Source of the DNA: Panopea generosa
Lineage: Eukaryota > Mollusca > Bivalvia > Adapedonta > Hiatellidae
Length of the DNA stretch: 64,000 nt
Direction: 5' to 3'
Assembly: GCA_029582155.1 (NCBI GenBank)
Contig: CM055899.1
Coordinates: 83,146,556-83,210,555, forward strand
Below, piece by piece: positions 1 through 13,740 of this stretch (the stretch's first letter is position 1; each line of letters opens with the position of its first letter). The notes beneath the pieces are model-generated. The model ran no database searches and was not told the DNA's origin. It saw only the letters and a program-made list of their open reading frames with translations. The position numbers and the translations under genes are program-made.

Positions 1-1242
1 GAAATGGACAGAAAAATAAAATTTGGCAGGTTCTGTCTTAAACTATTGTTATACAGGCTTTTAAAATGTATTAAACTAAAACACAATAGCAAAAACAATT
101 TCTCAAATTCATTTCAATCCTTGTTTTTATATGATACTTTATATAATGAATTCAATCATACTGACGGATTTTACGAAAGCATGTTGTTTTGTAATGGGCG
201 GAGAATGGTCTCCTGTAAAGGTAGATCAATTATGGGTACTTTATGTTTTAAGTTAACAAATCATCCGTTTTTCTCTTGGCAAAATTTTTATACCAATGAA
301 TAGTAAATTAATAAAAAGAAAATGAGTTGAGAGTGGGAGTGGGATTGGGATTTAGGAGAGGGGTAATAAAGTGACTATTTGACAGAGTGTTTCTGTTCAA
401 TTTAAATCCATTAATTTCAGTGTAAACTGTACTTAACTACAATGCAAACTAAATAAGAAAAATATATAATTTACAGAACTAATACATACTCCAGAATTTG
501 TTTGTGCATATTAGTATTGCTTCCATTGACATTTTGGTTCATCAATCACTAATTGTTTCTAGTCATTGCTCTTGTGACCCTATTCTGCAAGTCTGAATAC
601 AGCAGGTTCAACCCTTCACTACTATTATCAAGGTGAGAAACTCTAAAAACACAAATGGATGTGCTTTCTTTTTTCAATATAGTTGTTCCACCTTTGGATT
701 TCCAATTGTTAAAAGGTAAGTCCTCTTGTTTATGTACAAAGCTGTCAGCAAGAATAACGATAGTGCTTGTGCCACAACAGCTCCGCCACTAAGGTTTTAC
801 CAGTTGTTTGCCGTAATTTAGATGTTGGGCACATTCTGAATTTCATTCAATATCTTCTCAAGCTGCATTGTCTTAGGCTGTCTTCAGATGTTCGAGAATA
901 TTCTAAAGATGAGCATTATTCTTTTCACTCATCCAAAACTATATACGCATCATGTCCGGCTTGTCACATCTGGCAGTGTTATGTGCTGTCATTCAGCTAA
1001 CACACTTCAATCTTGCTGGTCCTTTTCCATCATCGGCAAATACTGATTGCAAACAGTAGAGGTGTACATCACGCTTTGTGGCATCTGAAAAAAATAATAA
1101 CTGTAACTCAAACACATAATAAAATTTGTTGTCAAATTATCATATGCTTATACTTTTATATTCTAAATTATAAACCTTGATAAAGAAGCGAACGAAATTC
1201 CAAAGTTTGTCTCTCTCAACAACATAAGCTGATATCAAATTT
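1..1242. other. Left flank, no supported gene
   Basis: AT-rich sequence. A 99-codon open frame at 4-303 (+) has no recognisable motif and its composition matches the surroundings, so I do not call it a gene. The stretch from about 640 to 1090 is less AT-rich than its neighbours. On the minus strand it has an acceptor-like pyrimidine tract ending in CAG near 1085, followed by a short open run reading KRDVHLYCLQSVFADDGKG. On the plus strand a donor-like GTAAGT lies near 716. This could be a fragment of an old gene or transposase, but no family is recognised and stops interrupt it. Nothing else is seen. Confidence 0.4.
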
Positions 1243-1255
1243 ACAAAATTAAACA

Positions 1256-1563
1256 GACCACAGCGCGGTCTTGCGGTAGAGGTCCGTCTCGCATGCGAAA
1301 GGTTGTGGATTATTTTTCCCGACCGGGTCATACCAAATAATTAAAAATGGTACTAGACGCTTCTTCGCTTGACGCTTAACATTTAGAGGAGAGTTCTAGG
1401 TCTGGTCGACCCGGTGTCAGTATAATGTGACTGGGTGGGGTATCATACCATGTATCTGCGGCATGATACTCCAGTGTGAAAGCGTTCAGAATACTGTCTC
1501 AAGTAGACACCGTCGCAATATGACTGGAAAGCTGTTGAAAGCGACGCTTAACACCATACAACA
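1256..1563 (+). mobile_element. tRNA-derived SINE, full length, with 13-bp target duplication
   Basis: Seen: a tRNA-like head (tcttgcggtagaggtccgtc, then gcatgcgaaaggttgtgg) with degenerate A and B boxes, a body with ggtcgacccggtgtcagt and tgactgggtggggtatcat, and a tail of ACA units. It is flanked by identical 13-bp direct repeats, acaaaattaaaca, at 1243-1255 and 1564-1576. That exact duplication and the complete head-to-tail structure show a fairly recent L1-style target-primed insertion. From memory, this body is typical of a tRNA SINE family abundant in bivalves. The B box is damaged, so this copy is probably not transcribed well. SINEs have no coding capacity and depend on a partner LINE. 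Confidence 0.88.
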
Positions 1564-1576
1564 ACAAAATTAAACA

Positions 1577-4500
1577 AATTTATTCACTGCTATTGTTACG
1601 GGGTAATTTATTTGGTTTACACAAGATTCTATTATTTTCAACTGATAAAAGAAGTATATCATACTAACCTTAACACTTCAAAATCATGCAGGTATGTTGA
1701 TACTGACGAAACAAATCTTCATGGGTGAAAACACAAACAATGTCATGGGTTTTCACAATTGTTTTATAATTATAAAAATTATGAACATATATGTTACTAT
1801 GAAAAATATTGTCAAAGTATACATGTAAACGACTGCATTTCATTACTTGAAAAACGAACCTGTAAATTACTCATGTGATGCATTTATTTCCGGGTAATTG
1901 TGAGACATTATTACACGTTTATATCTGCTGCTGGTATCAATTAGATCTGTAAACTCAGTGACACTTTCTTGACCTTTGTATAACTTATCAGCTGATACAG
2001 CTAGTTTATTTGGTGTGTATATATAGGGTCTTTGCTATATCAAACATCACAAAATCTTTACTATAGTCACACAATACGAAAGCAATTTCAATTTAATTTC
2101 AAAACACTTGTGTTTACTAGAGTTATAACTACCATTTTATGTGTTGGTTGAATTTCAAAAGGATGACCAATGAAATATTACGTTACCGGTCAAAACTTGC
2201 AGATATGGGAAAGACCAATTTTCCCTAGTTGAAATAAAATGTGTTTACTATTGTCATCACAAAATGGTAAATAGGTGATGCATTTATAGTGTTTTAGAGT
2301 AGATAAGACAACATGTGAACTATTGAATAATTAAATAGACAATGCTTACATGTTTAACAATAAGTCAATAAATAATACTACTTTATATAATTATGTAAAT
2401 TGAATATTAATATGTAATAAATTAATTTACTTTTAAAATATGTTTAATTGAAATGTTGTGTGTATGTTCTATTTTTAAGGAGAAGGAATAATATGATAGG
2501 TGTGATGGTTAATCAGGTCGTGGTCAAGGTCACTGTTGCTAAAAAATAGAAAAAAAATATTGCCTTTAACAACATTTGTTTTCCTTTACATTTTGATGAC
2601 AGTTAAGTAAAGTTTCTCAAGGAACAGTTAAAGTGATTTGAGACTTATTTTGAGCTAAATCAAGTCAAGGTCACTCTTACATAAAAACTTTCTTAGGAAC
2701 TGAGAAACCAAATTTGTTTATATTTGTTTTAAATGATCTCAATTATTAGGGTCCATTGGGGCCTAGTAAGGGGACCGATTTTACATAAATGGTTCCTATG
2801 AGTAGGGGTTTTAAGTTTGTTTAGTTAAAAGTGCTAGTGTTCAATGGGGCCTAGGAAGCGCACTGAACACTTTTCATGTTAACACAGGTGATTCTCGAAA
2901 TTTAAAAAGAAGTGACCAGTGAAATCAGGTAAAACACAAACCTTTGTTTTTTACTTGATATAATTTACAAACATTAAGGAACAAATTCATTGTAATTTGT
3001 TATTAACGTTACTCCAAATTGTCTAATACTGAAAGTTTCGAAGTATGAAATGTCCGTGCTCTCATAATTTTTTAATCATAAAAATCAGTGTTAAAGTTGA
3101 AATTCTAGGCAGACAAGTATAATTTCGTGCAGACAAGGAGAATTCCGTGTGGACAAATAGATTTTCGGACAAGACGAAATATCAACACGGACTTTCGGCA
3201 TTATTTCCGTGTCCGTCTAAACTTCGGGCGGAGAAATGTGATTCCGTATGAATTCCGCCTGGATTGCACCTGGATTCCGCCTGGATTCCGGGTAGATTTT
3301 TCATACAGGGAGACTTGTAGTCAAACTTACTTAAACACTATCATTTATCTAATAGCTTTTTCTTAATTGAAATATTCTGCTTCTGAATAATTTGTGTATG
3401 AAATTACGGTACTTAGTAATGCAACAGTTTTTGTACCTTTTGTTTAATTACATTTATTCTAACCATATCAATTATCTAATGATGTAAGAGAGAACTTTAA
3501 AACTCAGGAAATTTAAATCATCAAATTAAACTTACATTAATAACAGCTTTTTTCATTATGGGATTTCCGCAAAAGTAAAACCAGATTTAAATGGGCAACA
3601 CAATTAGCACCAACTGTTGCCATGCGTTTGTTAACGAGATTGCTACTGATGTATTTTATACGCGAAGAAGTATTTTATTGGTGCATTTTAAAGGGAGATT
3701 ATCGGGACCAAAAAAACACGTTAAATGTCTTAAATATAGAATCATTATCAAAATGGATAAAAGCATCTATCATCAATAAATATAAACCGAATGGTTTAGT
3801 ATGTCAAATCAACCGAAACATGACAAAATCGATATGTTAATTCGAGTGGTAAACTTGGAACAAAATCCCCATTCTAAAAATAGTCAGAACTTAAATACTG
3901 TTACTGACTCTTTCTTAGATGAAACTATTTCTACTACGTGGAAACCTGTAAAAGGGAACTCATTGAAATCAAAACTAAATCACGTGACGTCACAAAGTAT
4001 GATGCAACTTTAAACGGGAAAATTTATTTTCCCCAATAAATGTTTTACACCATCAAAGTACATTAGAACTGGCTGCCTTCATATCATCATCTGGCATGAA
4101 TTGAGTAGTGCATGTGAGTATTTGCAAAATTTGTGTTTTTAAATTGTTAAATCTTTTTAAGCCTGTTGCTTCGTTGATTTCCCACAAGCTTCATAGTAAC
4201 TGAGATCTGCATTGTGTATATTTATACTACTTCAAACCTTTCTGATGTTATGTGTCACTACAATCAATCGCAACATCAACTTTTAAAGTACAGCTTTTAA
4301 AGTCCTAACTTTGCTTGAAATAAAAAAATATGACAATATTCTTATTTACAGGCGTTAGATCAAATAACGTATTTACGTTCTAGGAGTTAATCTCATCTGT
4401 TCGTACCAGTTAACAAATAAATTGTTTAAAATATGCTTATACTCTTTACCTAAAGAAATGTTGCTTCCAAAACAACATAATAGTGTATGTGTCTGAATTT

Positions 4501-5883
4501 CGGATCGAAATGTTCAAACTATTACTAAATTGTGAGAAGCCGTAAGGATTCATTTTATAGAATAATGTCTATAAAAGGGTTTGTTTATTATAGTGTCAAC
4601 CCTATTGAAAGGGTCAAACCACACTGGGCTTATGCTGTCTATATATTTAACTTATGGTTAGTATAACTTTATCGGGAAAAGGTCTCTCTACATATGATAC
4701 ATATAAACCTATTTTAAAAATGGACCCAAAGCATTTAATTAGTATTAATATTATTGTTTATTATGTTAAACCCGTCAAAACCTGACAAAAATGATATTTT
4801 AATAGGAGTGCTGATATTGTAATGAAACTCCCATTTTAAAATTAAATAATATGCAACGTTGCTGGACGACTTTCTCACGTTGTTCTGACTCTAAGATAAC
4901 ATAAATTCTTCTGAATGATACCAATACTATGGAACAAATTAAAATCGAAATAAATGACATGACTTTAGTACTTCATAAAATAATATGCATTAGTATATAT
5001 ATAGTCTAAACTGGGCACGTAAGCCAAGTTAGGAACTTTTCCATATAAATAATTATCATTGTGACAATATGTATAAGTGTGTTGAAAAATGATTAATTAG
5101 GAATTGCTGACCTTTTTACATTGTTTTAAAAATCCTGATATAGTTCCTTTAAGACCATGGTAATACAAGCTTTCGAAAAAGTAATAATATAAAAAAACTT
5201 CGTATTTGTCTAGCATTTTAACTAATGATCATATAAAAATATGCGAAAAAAAGGCAATAACAAGATGTAAATGTTTCGAAATATATGGTTTTAGTTGTTA
5301 ATACAGTATTTGTTATTTATGAGGATGCTTACTTTAGTTTAAACATTAAAGCATTTCTTTTTTAAATAATCGATATCAGTTATTGTTTTAGAATATGGGG
5401 TACGAATCGGATATGCCGAGACATAACCTACAATCAGTCATTCAAATTGGTTATTCTATCACTAATCAAACGCAGCCAGAAGCTAATGAATGTTTTCTGT
5501 TACATATTGTGTGCATCACGTTTTACATCAAAGAGCCATAAAAAAGTAACATTTGTTCACAGAAATATCAATATTTATTTCTTTCTACACATCTGTTCCG
5601 TTTTAGTAGAAAGAAATGTTATATTTTTATTTATTTTACACTAGGTGGGATACATTTTTTTCAGACTAAAATACGTGTGTAATCAAGTTCGCCACGTTTG
5701 CATTCCATAGAAACGCACTTTTGAATGAAGTATTGCAGATAGACTTCGTTTTCTTCTAAAATGATAAAGTTACCTTTCAACTAATCGTTCTGTTTTGGAG
5801 TACAGATGAACACCTGCTGGCATCACTGTTCAATTATAGGGGAATCACCTTAGACTATATCAGATGGAATAATCTCTCAAATC
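1577..5883. other. Left flank, AT-rich intergenic sequence, no gene seen
   Basis: Several short open frames of 60-80 codons occur (for example 3127-3366, 3801-4013 and 5447-5644 on the plus strand). None has a recognisable domain, a plausible splice context or a composition differing from random AT-rich DNA. The 11-bp degenerate repeat at 3118-3296 is listed separately. A weak internal similarity between about 3800-3880 and 4730-4830 may be an old local duplication but is too diverged to be certain. Confidence 0.5.
3118..3296. repeat. Degenerate GC-richer short tandem repeat
   Basis: A GC-richer island in very AT-rich DNA. It contains repeated variants of the words gaattccg, ttccg and ctggattccg. 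The clearest part is 3251-3292, where cctggattccg recurs about every 11 bases (three to four units). Further upstream the same words recur at irregular spacing (gtgcagacaag, gtgtggacaaa, gtgtccgtct). An open frame of 79 codons crosses it and is a by-product of the repeat. Confidence 0.5.
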
Positions 5884-6655
5884 CCAGCAATATCCAGATA
5901 AAAGTCCTGAATATTGACGAAAAAAAACAGCAGTATCCAAACAACGGTCCCTAATATTGACTAGAGAAAACAGCAGTATCCTGATAAAGGAACCTAATAT
6001 TGACTAGAGAAAACAGCAGTATCCAGATGAAGGACCCTAATATTGACAAGAGAAAACAGCAGCATCCATGTTAAGGTCCCTAATATTGACTAGAGAAAAC
6101 AGAAGCATCCAGAAAAAGGTCCCTTATATTGACTAGAGAAAACAGCAGCATCCAGATAAAGGTCCTTAATATTGACTAGAGAAAATAGCAGTATTCAGAT
6201 AAAGGTCCCTAATATAGACTAGAGAAAACAGCAGTATCCAGATAAAGGTTCCTAGTATTGACTAGAAAAAACAGCAGTATCGAGATAAAGGTCCCTAATA
6301 TTGACTAAAGAAAATAGCAGTATCAAGAAAGGGTCCCTTATATTGACTAGAGAAAACAGCAGCATCCAGATAAATGTCCCTTATATTGACTTGAGAAAAC
6401 AGCATTATCCAGATAAAAGTACCTACTATTGACTTGAGAAAACAGCAGTATCCAGATAAAGGTCCCTAATTTTGACTAGAGAAAGCAGCAGTATCCAGAT
6501 AAAAGTCCCTAATATTCATTACAGAAAACAGCAGTGTCCTGATAAAGGTCGCTAATATTGACTACAGAAAACAGCAGTATCTTGATTAAGGTCCTAATAT
6601 TGATTAGAAAAAAAGCAGTATCCAGATAAAGGCCCCTTATATTTACTAGAGAAAA
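5884..6655 (+). repeat. 43-bp minisatellite, about 18 units
   Basis: A head-to-tail array whose unit reads gagaaaacagcagtatccag followed by ataaaggtccctaatattga and cta, 43 bases in total. Successive cagcag words are 43 bases apart over most of the array. Units differ by one to six substitutions or small indels, so the array is moderately old. The edges are sharp: it begins after tctcaaatcc and fades at ttactagagaaaacatatgc. 43 is not a multiple of three, so the 69-codon minus-strand open frame inside it is a repeat artefact. Confidence 0.95.
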
Positions 6656-7380
6656 CATATGCATACATGGGGATACAGATGGATAATTGTAAGCGTAACA
6701 TATTTGTATATATTTCAATTTTCATTGTATTGAAATAACAAATACAAAAATATTCTCTGACCGATGTCACTATTTTGAAACTGATTTTCCTTAAACTTCT
6801 TATATAATTTCATCTGTAAAATTGCTTCTACAAAAGCAGCAATGTCTTATTGAATAAATGGAAAAGTACATTTTTATTTTAACTATTTTTTCAGCAGCCT
6901 ACTTATTCCAACCGAGTTGTCTTTGGAGAACTTATAGAATAAAACATAGCTGAAACATATGCTCTGACCTGTAATACCTGATTTTCACATACGCATGTGC
7001 ATATAGTATGTTTAGAAGGTATATTACCATTTTCAGCCGGGCTTTATGCCGTCGCAATGATCAAACTTGGCTCTGTTACCGCCAAATTGAGACTTCATTC
7101 CTCGAATTTCTTTTTTATTCATGCAAGTTATATATGCAAGCAGAAACAAATCTAATAATGAAAATGTACTGTGGACATTAATTTATGTCATTTCAAAAAC
7201 AGAATAAACCAAATTCTACAATAATAACAATCACATTAGGACGGCGTATATATATATATCTTATAAAGCCCGACCTTTAGTACTTTAAAATACTTTGATT
7301 ATTTGTAACTGAAATAATACGGGCCAAAACATGATTTTTATGTTTTAATCAAGTTTCGTTTCAGTGCTTCTTCGTTAATT
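6656..7380. other. Spacer between minisatellite and repeat array, no gene seen
   Basis: AT-rich DNA with a short (TA)n tract near 7247-7258. No open frame of note and no similarity to the repeat units further right could be found. Confidence 0.4.
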
Positions 7381-10300
7381 CTAAAATAATAGAACTTTTA
7401 TAGTGAAATGATTGAACAACCTATAATTTGTATTTATCATATATATACGAAGCAATTTTAATGCTTGTACAACATCATAAGTTTTATTGTCTATCTATTT
7501 ACAGATCAGCAATAGGCAATGCTCATTCAAGAACCATTCAAAATGTTTGTAATTGTATTGTATTGGATTTTTGGCACTGATTTACAAGCGTGAAGAAATT
7601 AAATTGGTGTGCATAAATCCTTCAATTTTTCCGGGAATTAATGTTTCATAACATTGTTTATCCACAGTTTGATTTATTGTAATCCTTTAATTACAAGTTG
7701 TGTAGTTAACTGTATGTAGTTCTGTATAAATACGCGTTACAGCCGTATTCACAAGACTTAAGGAAAATTGTACCAACAGCAAACACATCTGGACATAAAA
7801 CATTTATATCTCGGTTTGAACGCTTTGACACAAATAAAACAGTTCACGTATTACATAAAATAACGATATCTGACAAAGCAACGTCTGGTATAAAGATTCT
7901 AATGTATTTATAAACAATAAGAAACTTTCAGAATACAAATGCCAAATTCCATACATTATGTGTGTCATATATATGTTGACATTATATAAATTGCGTTCAA
8001 GTTTCTGCAAATCCCAACAAAATGAGGGAGAACAATCAAACTGCTCCCGGTAAAAAATCGTTCAGTGTTGGATTTATTGAATGATTTAATGTGACGGATA
8101 GGTAAAAAAGTTATAGTTAATCGTATAGCTGTATGTACCAGTCAAAGTCATACAGGTACATACCAGAAAACTGTAAAATATTAAACACCAAGTAGATATA
8201 CGCCATAGTTCCTTAATAATGAGTGATATGTTGTGTGCGAGCGATAACCATTTAAAAGGGAATTTATCAGGATTTTTCACTTTTAAAATTCCAATATATC
8301 AGACCTATATATATTCTTACGTATTATCATCTATATATATTTAATCCTGTCAAAGTAACATATTAAAAAGGAATTTCCTAACATGGGCTATTCGCCTAGG
8401 ATAGACTAAAATAGATTTCCCGCTTAAAAGTGCAATATATTTTATAACGTATTAAATGAGTAGCGTGATTTCTTTGATCGGTTATACACAGGGGTGTATC
8501 CAGGATTTCAGATAGATACGCCATTGATACAGGTTTACACGTAGTAAAATGTTCATCTTAGAAAGAGTCAGAATGACGTCAAGCAGTAGTGAAATGCTGT
8601 CTATTTATAGAATCGGGATTTCTTTTAAATTTCAAGTTTACCACTCCAATTTAAATATCGATTTTATTACGTTTTGGTTGATTTGCCATACCAAACCATT
8701 CGAATTTGATTTATTAATGAAAATGAGTTGCTTTTGATCCATTTTAATAATCATTTCATTTTTAAGACATTTCTAGCATGATTTCCTGATGTACCCCCTT
8801 TAGATATGATTTATATACTGTTACTTATTGTTCATTTACACAATAGTAAAAACTGCAACAATGTTGTTTGAAAAACAAATCAATAAAGTGAGGTTTACGT
8901 ACATGTTTTACTTTATATTTGATATTATTCTTAGATTTGTACCAGTATATTATACTCTTCTGGGTAGCGTCCTAAGCACAGTCCTGTCAAAATGTTCTGT
9001 TTTGCCTCTTTGCTTCTAATCAAACCTGAGACTGATTTGTTGAAATATACAAGTACCACTAACACATACCTGGAATTTTAAAACTTGATGCTACAGGATG
9101 ATTAAATGTCAAATCAATGTTTTGATTTATAAAATTAAATTAAAGATATGTTATTGATACTTTAGGAAATCAATGTAAACACCAACAACATAATGGTTGT
9201 ATGTAATCAAACCAGGAAATATGCTTGTTTCCATAAAGAAAACCTTTAAAGAAAATCGTTAGGGCAATTCTTATTTGCTTATCCAAGACTCTCCCTTCCA
9301 CAACAAAAGGAAAACGAAGAAAGTTAACGCAAACTGTTCAACGAACTGCAAAACAACTTTGTAGTGTGTTATTTATTTACTTATTATGACCGAGTTCTTC
9401 CAAACATTTTGAACACGAGCGAGATTGAAACCTGTCAGTCATATTTATATATACATTAAGGCTGTTACAAAAAAAAGCTAATTAGATTACGTTTTCCATT
9501 TCCTATGTGAATCATGTTGGTCTCCTGGTGCACCTGCTAATACTAACTTTGCAGTAACCCAGTATTTGATGATTTATTTTTAGTAACATATGAACACCCT
9601 TTGAGCGTCAAACTGTTGTAATAAAAACCAAAGAAGAACAGACAGACGGTGATAAAAATCTACCGATAATTAGACTAATAATTAAAATGAAGTGACCCAG
9701 ATAAGATTGACTATGGTTTGGTTATAACCCAAACATCAATTTAGTTTTTACAGTTTTACATTATGAGCACTGTTTTTTTATAGACTGTTATTATCTTCAT
9801 GTCATTGCTTAGGATTGTTATATATTTACTCTCTAAATGTGCATTACGTACCCAGAAGCCACTTATATCATGTTAACAGTCTTTGTTGATGTCGGTCTTG
9901 CTGTTTTTAAAAGAGATAACCGGAGCTTCCTTTACAAAAGCGAAATATACACAATAAATTCAAACGTTTAAAACCGAAACTTACCAAATTATTAAGACAA
10001 ATTTTCAAGATATTTGTTTACACATTCGATTCTTAAATAACATAATACATATAGTAAGTTATGGTAGTCAATGATTTCGTATTTACTAATCGATGAATTA
10101 TTCAAATAACGAATTAAGTACTCGCGACTACATAATTGAACGGTTTTAACAGTTGACCATATAGAAGATCAATGCGATTTTTATACAGTTTATAAATATT
10201 ACATCATATTGAAATAATCAAGTGATTATTTATGACAATCGCTAAATTACATAACATAATATTATAGAAAGTGGATTTGAACATAACAACTTCTTTTCCC

Positions 10301-13300
10301 AATTTTAGTAATTTTGTATGAATGCTCAATAAGATTAAAGATTTTTTTCTGGTGGACTTTCTGCACTTCATCATATTATTGTTTTTACAGCAGCAATCTT
10401 GTGTGAAGTGTATTGGCTGCAGGATGTCATGATTAACTTTGACCCAATCTTTTTATCCTCTGAAAAAATAAAACCATGTATTGTAAGGGTATTGGGTAAC
10501 TAAAAAAATATCGTATATCGTTTATCAAGATCTTTGTACAAAATCCAGTATCTGCTTGGCAATGATAGCCAAAAGTAGCCCGGAAATGTTTATTTACATT
10601 TGAAGTAGACCTTTCTCCAAAAATATAATCGGGTAAACAGTTTACACAGATTATGTACATATTTGTTTTTATCTTGCTCTAAAGTATACATATATGTGTG
10701 TAATATTACTAGATAATTAATGACGGTAGAACAATAAATAAACCTGCTTTATAGTATTGATGAAGTAAACAGAAAATATATGTATAGACACAAGGCTTGG
10801 TACATTTTGCTTTATTAAAAACATATTAAGAAAAGACACTTCAACCCACCCATAATCATAGTTTATGCATAGGTATTTTCCTTCGGCGGTTCAATCGGAT
10901 AAACTGTCCTTTCGGCCCTCCAGTTAAGAACGCCTACGACTGCGACATAAAATGAATAAACACAACTAAAGCATAATTTGTTAATAAAAAAATTAAACTT
11001 TATTCAGATTTCAAACTCACATTGTTACTTATGGGTCTTATCATATTACACAATGCTCCAGGGTACACATGCATTCTTATCAGTGAAAGACTAACAACAC
11101 ATACTATCAAAGTTTAAATATAAGTTTATTAATAAGAACGAAATGAAAAAAAAGTCACAAAAATGATTTAACCTGTCATCCAGTCGTAATTATGTTATTG
11201 TTTCATTTTTATCTGTCTGAACATGATATTAATTTAATATTTGTTTATTTGGCATGAAAATATGTTTAAATTAAATATCACATATGAAATAAGCAGATAA
11301 CTTTATTAGATAAGAAAAAATGTTTCACGTAATACCTTCTATAATACATCGCCACAGCTGACGTGCGTGCCTATAAAACAGGATACCAGTATATAAACTC
11401 TACAATAAAGTTAAGTATCTGGATACTATAGGGATTTTGTGATTTATATCACTTAAATGTGCATGGTAGTGCCAAGTTGTATTTTAGTTTGTTCATCAAT
11501 TTATTGTTTTTCACATGTAGTAAACCGTTTATGAATGAGTATCATTACTAACCCAGATACTAACGTAATAAAAATAAAAACAATATTAAAATATGCATCA
11601 TGCAAAGAACATCATCACAATACAAATACGCCTCGTGTATTGATACATTTTTAATTAAAGAATTCAAACAAACAGTGCATATAAAGTGATGAAAATGATA
11701 AACTCATTCAAACGAGCATAGCAAAGTACAGAATTACGAAGTTCTGGATTGTTTTACCAAATATTATTTTCTTAAAATATCTACCCATTTTGCCAAGGTA
11801 ATCCTGTACATTTTTAAGACTACATCCTCCCTCTCGCCGTATCCATTACCATATCATAAAACGAGTTAACGGATGTAAATGTTTTATGACTAAGTTTAAG
11901 TTTGATTTTAAGAGCTCTTCTAGCTATCTTGACATCTGACTGTTAAAAAGTATAATTTAAACATTCAGCACCATTTTTGCCGTTCCTGTCAATTATTATC
12001 AAATTGAGAAGAGACGGTGTCAATAATACATTCCTGTTATTCTATGGCAAACACATGAGGTTGTATATGCCATAAGTGAATACGGCATACATCTGATCAA
12101 TAATTTATTTGGTCTTGCTGTGCATATCTTGACACAATTCGACGAAAAGTACAATGTACAAAAGCATAAATATGCATGATTTTATGTACCACACAAATAA
12201 TAATAACGCTAGTATAGGAACGACAGAGGGGCGGTATGATATGGCAGCGTGTCTTAGTATGCTTGTTATATGTCCCTGACCAACACATTCAAAATATATT
12301 CAGAATTATGGATATTCAAGAACTCATAGCGCTGTGAGACTGACAAGACTACATGCAGCATATGTATAATAGGATGGAGAATTTGCCATCTCTCTCTGGA
12401 AATATTTGCATTGAAATTAATTAAAAATGCCAGAATATAGGTCACAATATTTCGGTCATCTGGCAGCCCCAATGAACTTTTTTTCAACATAACACAAGCG
12501 ACATGTATGTAAATTGTATACGCCGCAATGCCACTTTAAATATTTTAATATAATTATCACTGTCATCAAAGAATGTTAGTTTTGGAGTCATTCAATGTAT
12601 CAAATACAGTCTTCCCAATTTTTTTAATGCGAATAAATGTTTCAAGAGATATTGGTTCAACTCAGTAATCTAATACAATAAAATACAATAACATAATGCT
12701 TGTGTCCAAAATTGAATTTATCAAATTTTAATCATAATCTTTAAAGACGTTAAAATTCAACAATGACGTTTACTTTTTCGATGTGTTGAATTAATCACAA
12801 TGTAATGGCAAGCTTGATAAATACTTATATGACCTTCATATTAAAAGTAGACGAAATACTCACATTAAGCCATGTAAAAAAATACTTTTTATTTTCATAT
12901 GCTTGGTTACGATCTGAACTTCCAACAGTGGCTACGAAGGAAAGAGGGATTATGTATTAAGACTTATATGACTACCATATTGAAGAAAACTGAGTATTCT
13001 GCCGACTTCCGTCGGTAATTCAAAATATGTTTAATAAGTTTGTTTAATATATGTTCAAATAAAAATCTATATACAACTCACACATCTGTAAAATATTCTA
13101 ACTAATATGATTTACTTCTAACATAATTGATGTTTTCAGTTTACTTCCTCTAGTATATCCTATATATCTTTGTATTTATTTTATTTTCGCTGAATTCAAT
13201 ATATATTTTAGACGTTTAATAAATTATATTTACCAACGTCAGAATTCAAACCATGTTTTTATACCAAATAATGCACTTTGATCATTGAAGATTACGTGTA

Positions 13301-13740
13301 TTTACAGTTCTGCAAATCCTGAAATAATATCACATTAAAACATGTATAAAAATATCAAAATATCAAAACCTAATTGCTTTTCCTCATTACGTAGACACTT
13401 AAATAGAAATACGATTTATCAGATCTTAACTCCGATTGTGATATTAATTTCCACCATCAAGTGTTTTCAGATGGAAAATACAAAAACTTACACATTGTAA
13501 TGAGTTTGTTTTCTCTTTTGCTTTGCAAATATTTACGTAGATCAAGAAATTATGAGAAACCATCAAATGTGTTGCAAGACAAATAAACAAACATTGCATG
13601 CTTTCTCTACGTATTTTGATTATAAATGCTTTGTATTCTTAATTTCATCTATCGTGAAATAAATTAATTGCTTAGTTTTAGCTAAAGAACACACAACAAC
13701 AACATTATCTTAATTTTATCGACAAATCTCTGTCTGTCTA
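7381..13740 (+). repeat. Array copy A
   Basis: About 6.4 kb. It starts with sequence similar to 40075-40160 in D, then runs through landmark 1 (7870), a block shared with B and C near 9155-9480 (gagcgagattgaaacctg), a further block at 10390-10640 shared with B and C, landmark 3 (11465), and the end blocks at 12470 and 13490. It lacks the telomere-like module and the 39.0-39.7 kb module of D-F, and has no minisatellite where D-F have one (after 12840). No gene is seen; open frames are all under 80 codons. Confidence 0.75.

Noticed and set aside
4-303. 99-codon open frame at the left edge
   Set aside because: No motif and no composition shift. It starts at the window edge and could not be supported.
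3783-4990. Local duplication of about 3783-3900 at about 4712-4830
   Set aside because: Similarity is patchy (roughly 27 of 35 bases in the best part) and fades quickly; could be chance in AT-rich DNA.
6509-6718. 69-codon minus-strand open frame
   Set aside because: Falls in the 43-bp minisatellite; repeat artefact.
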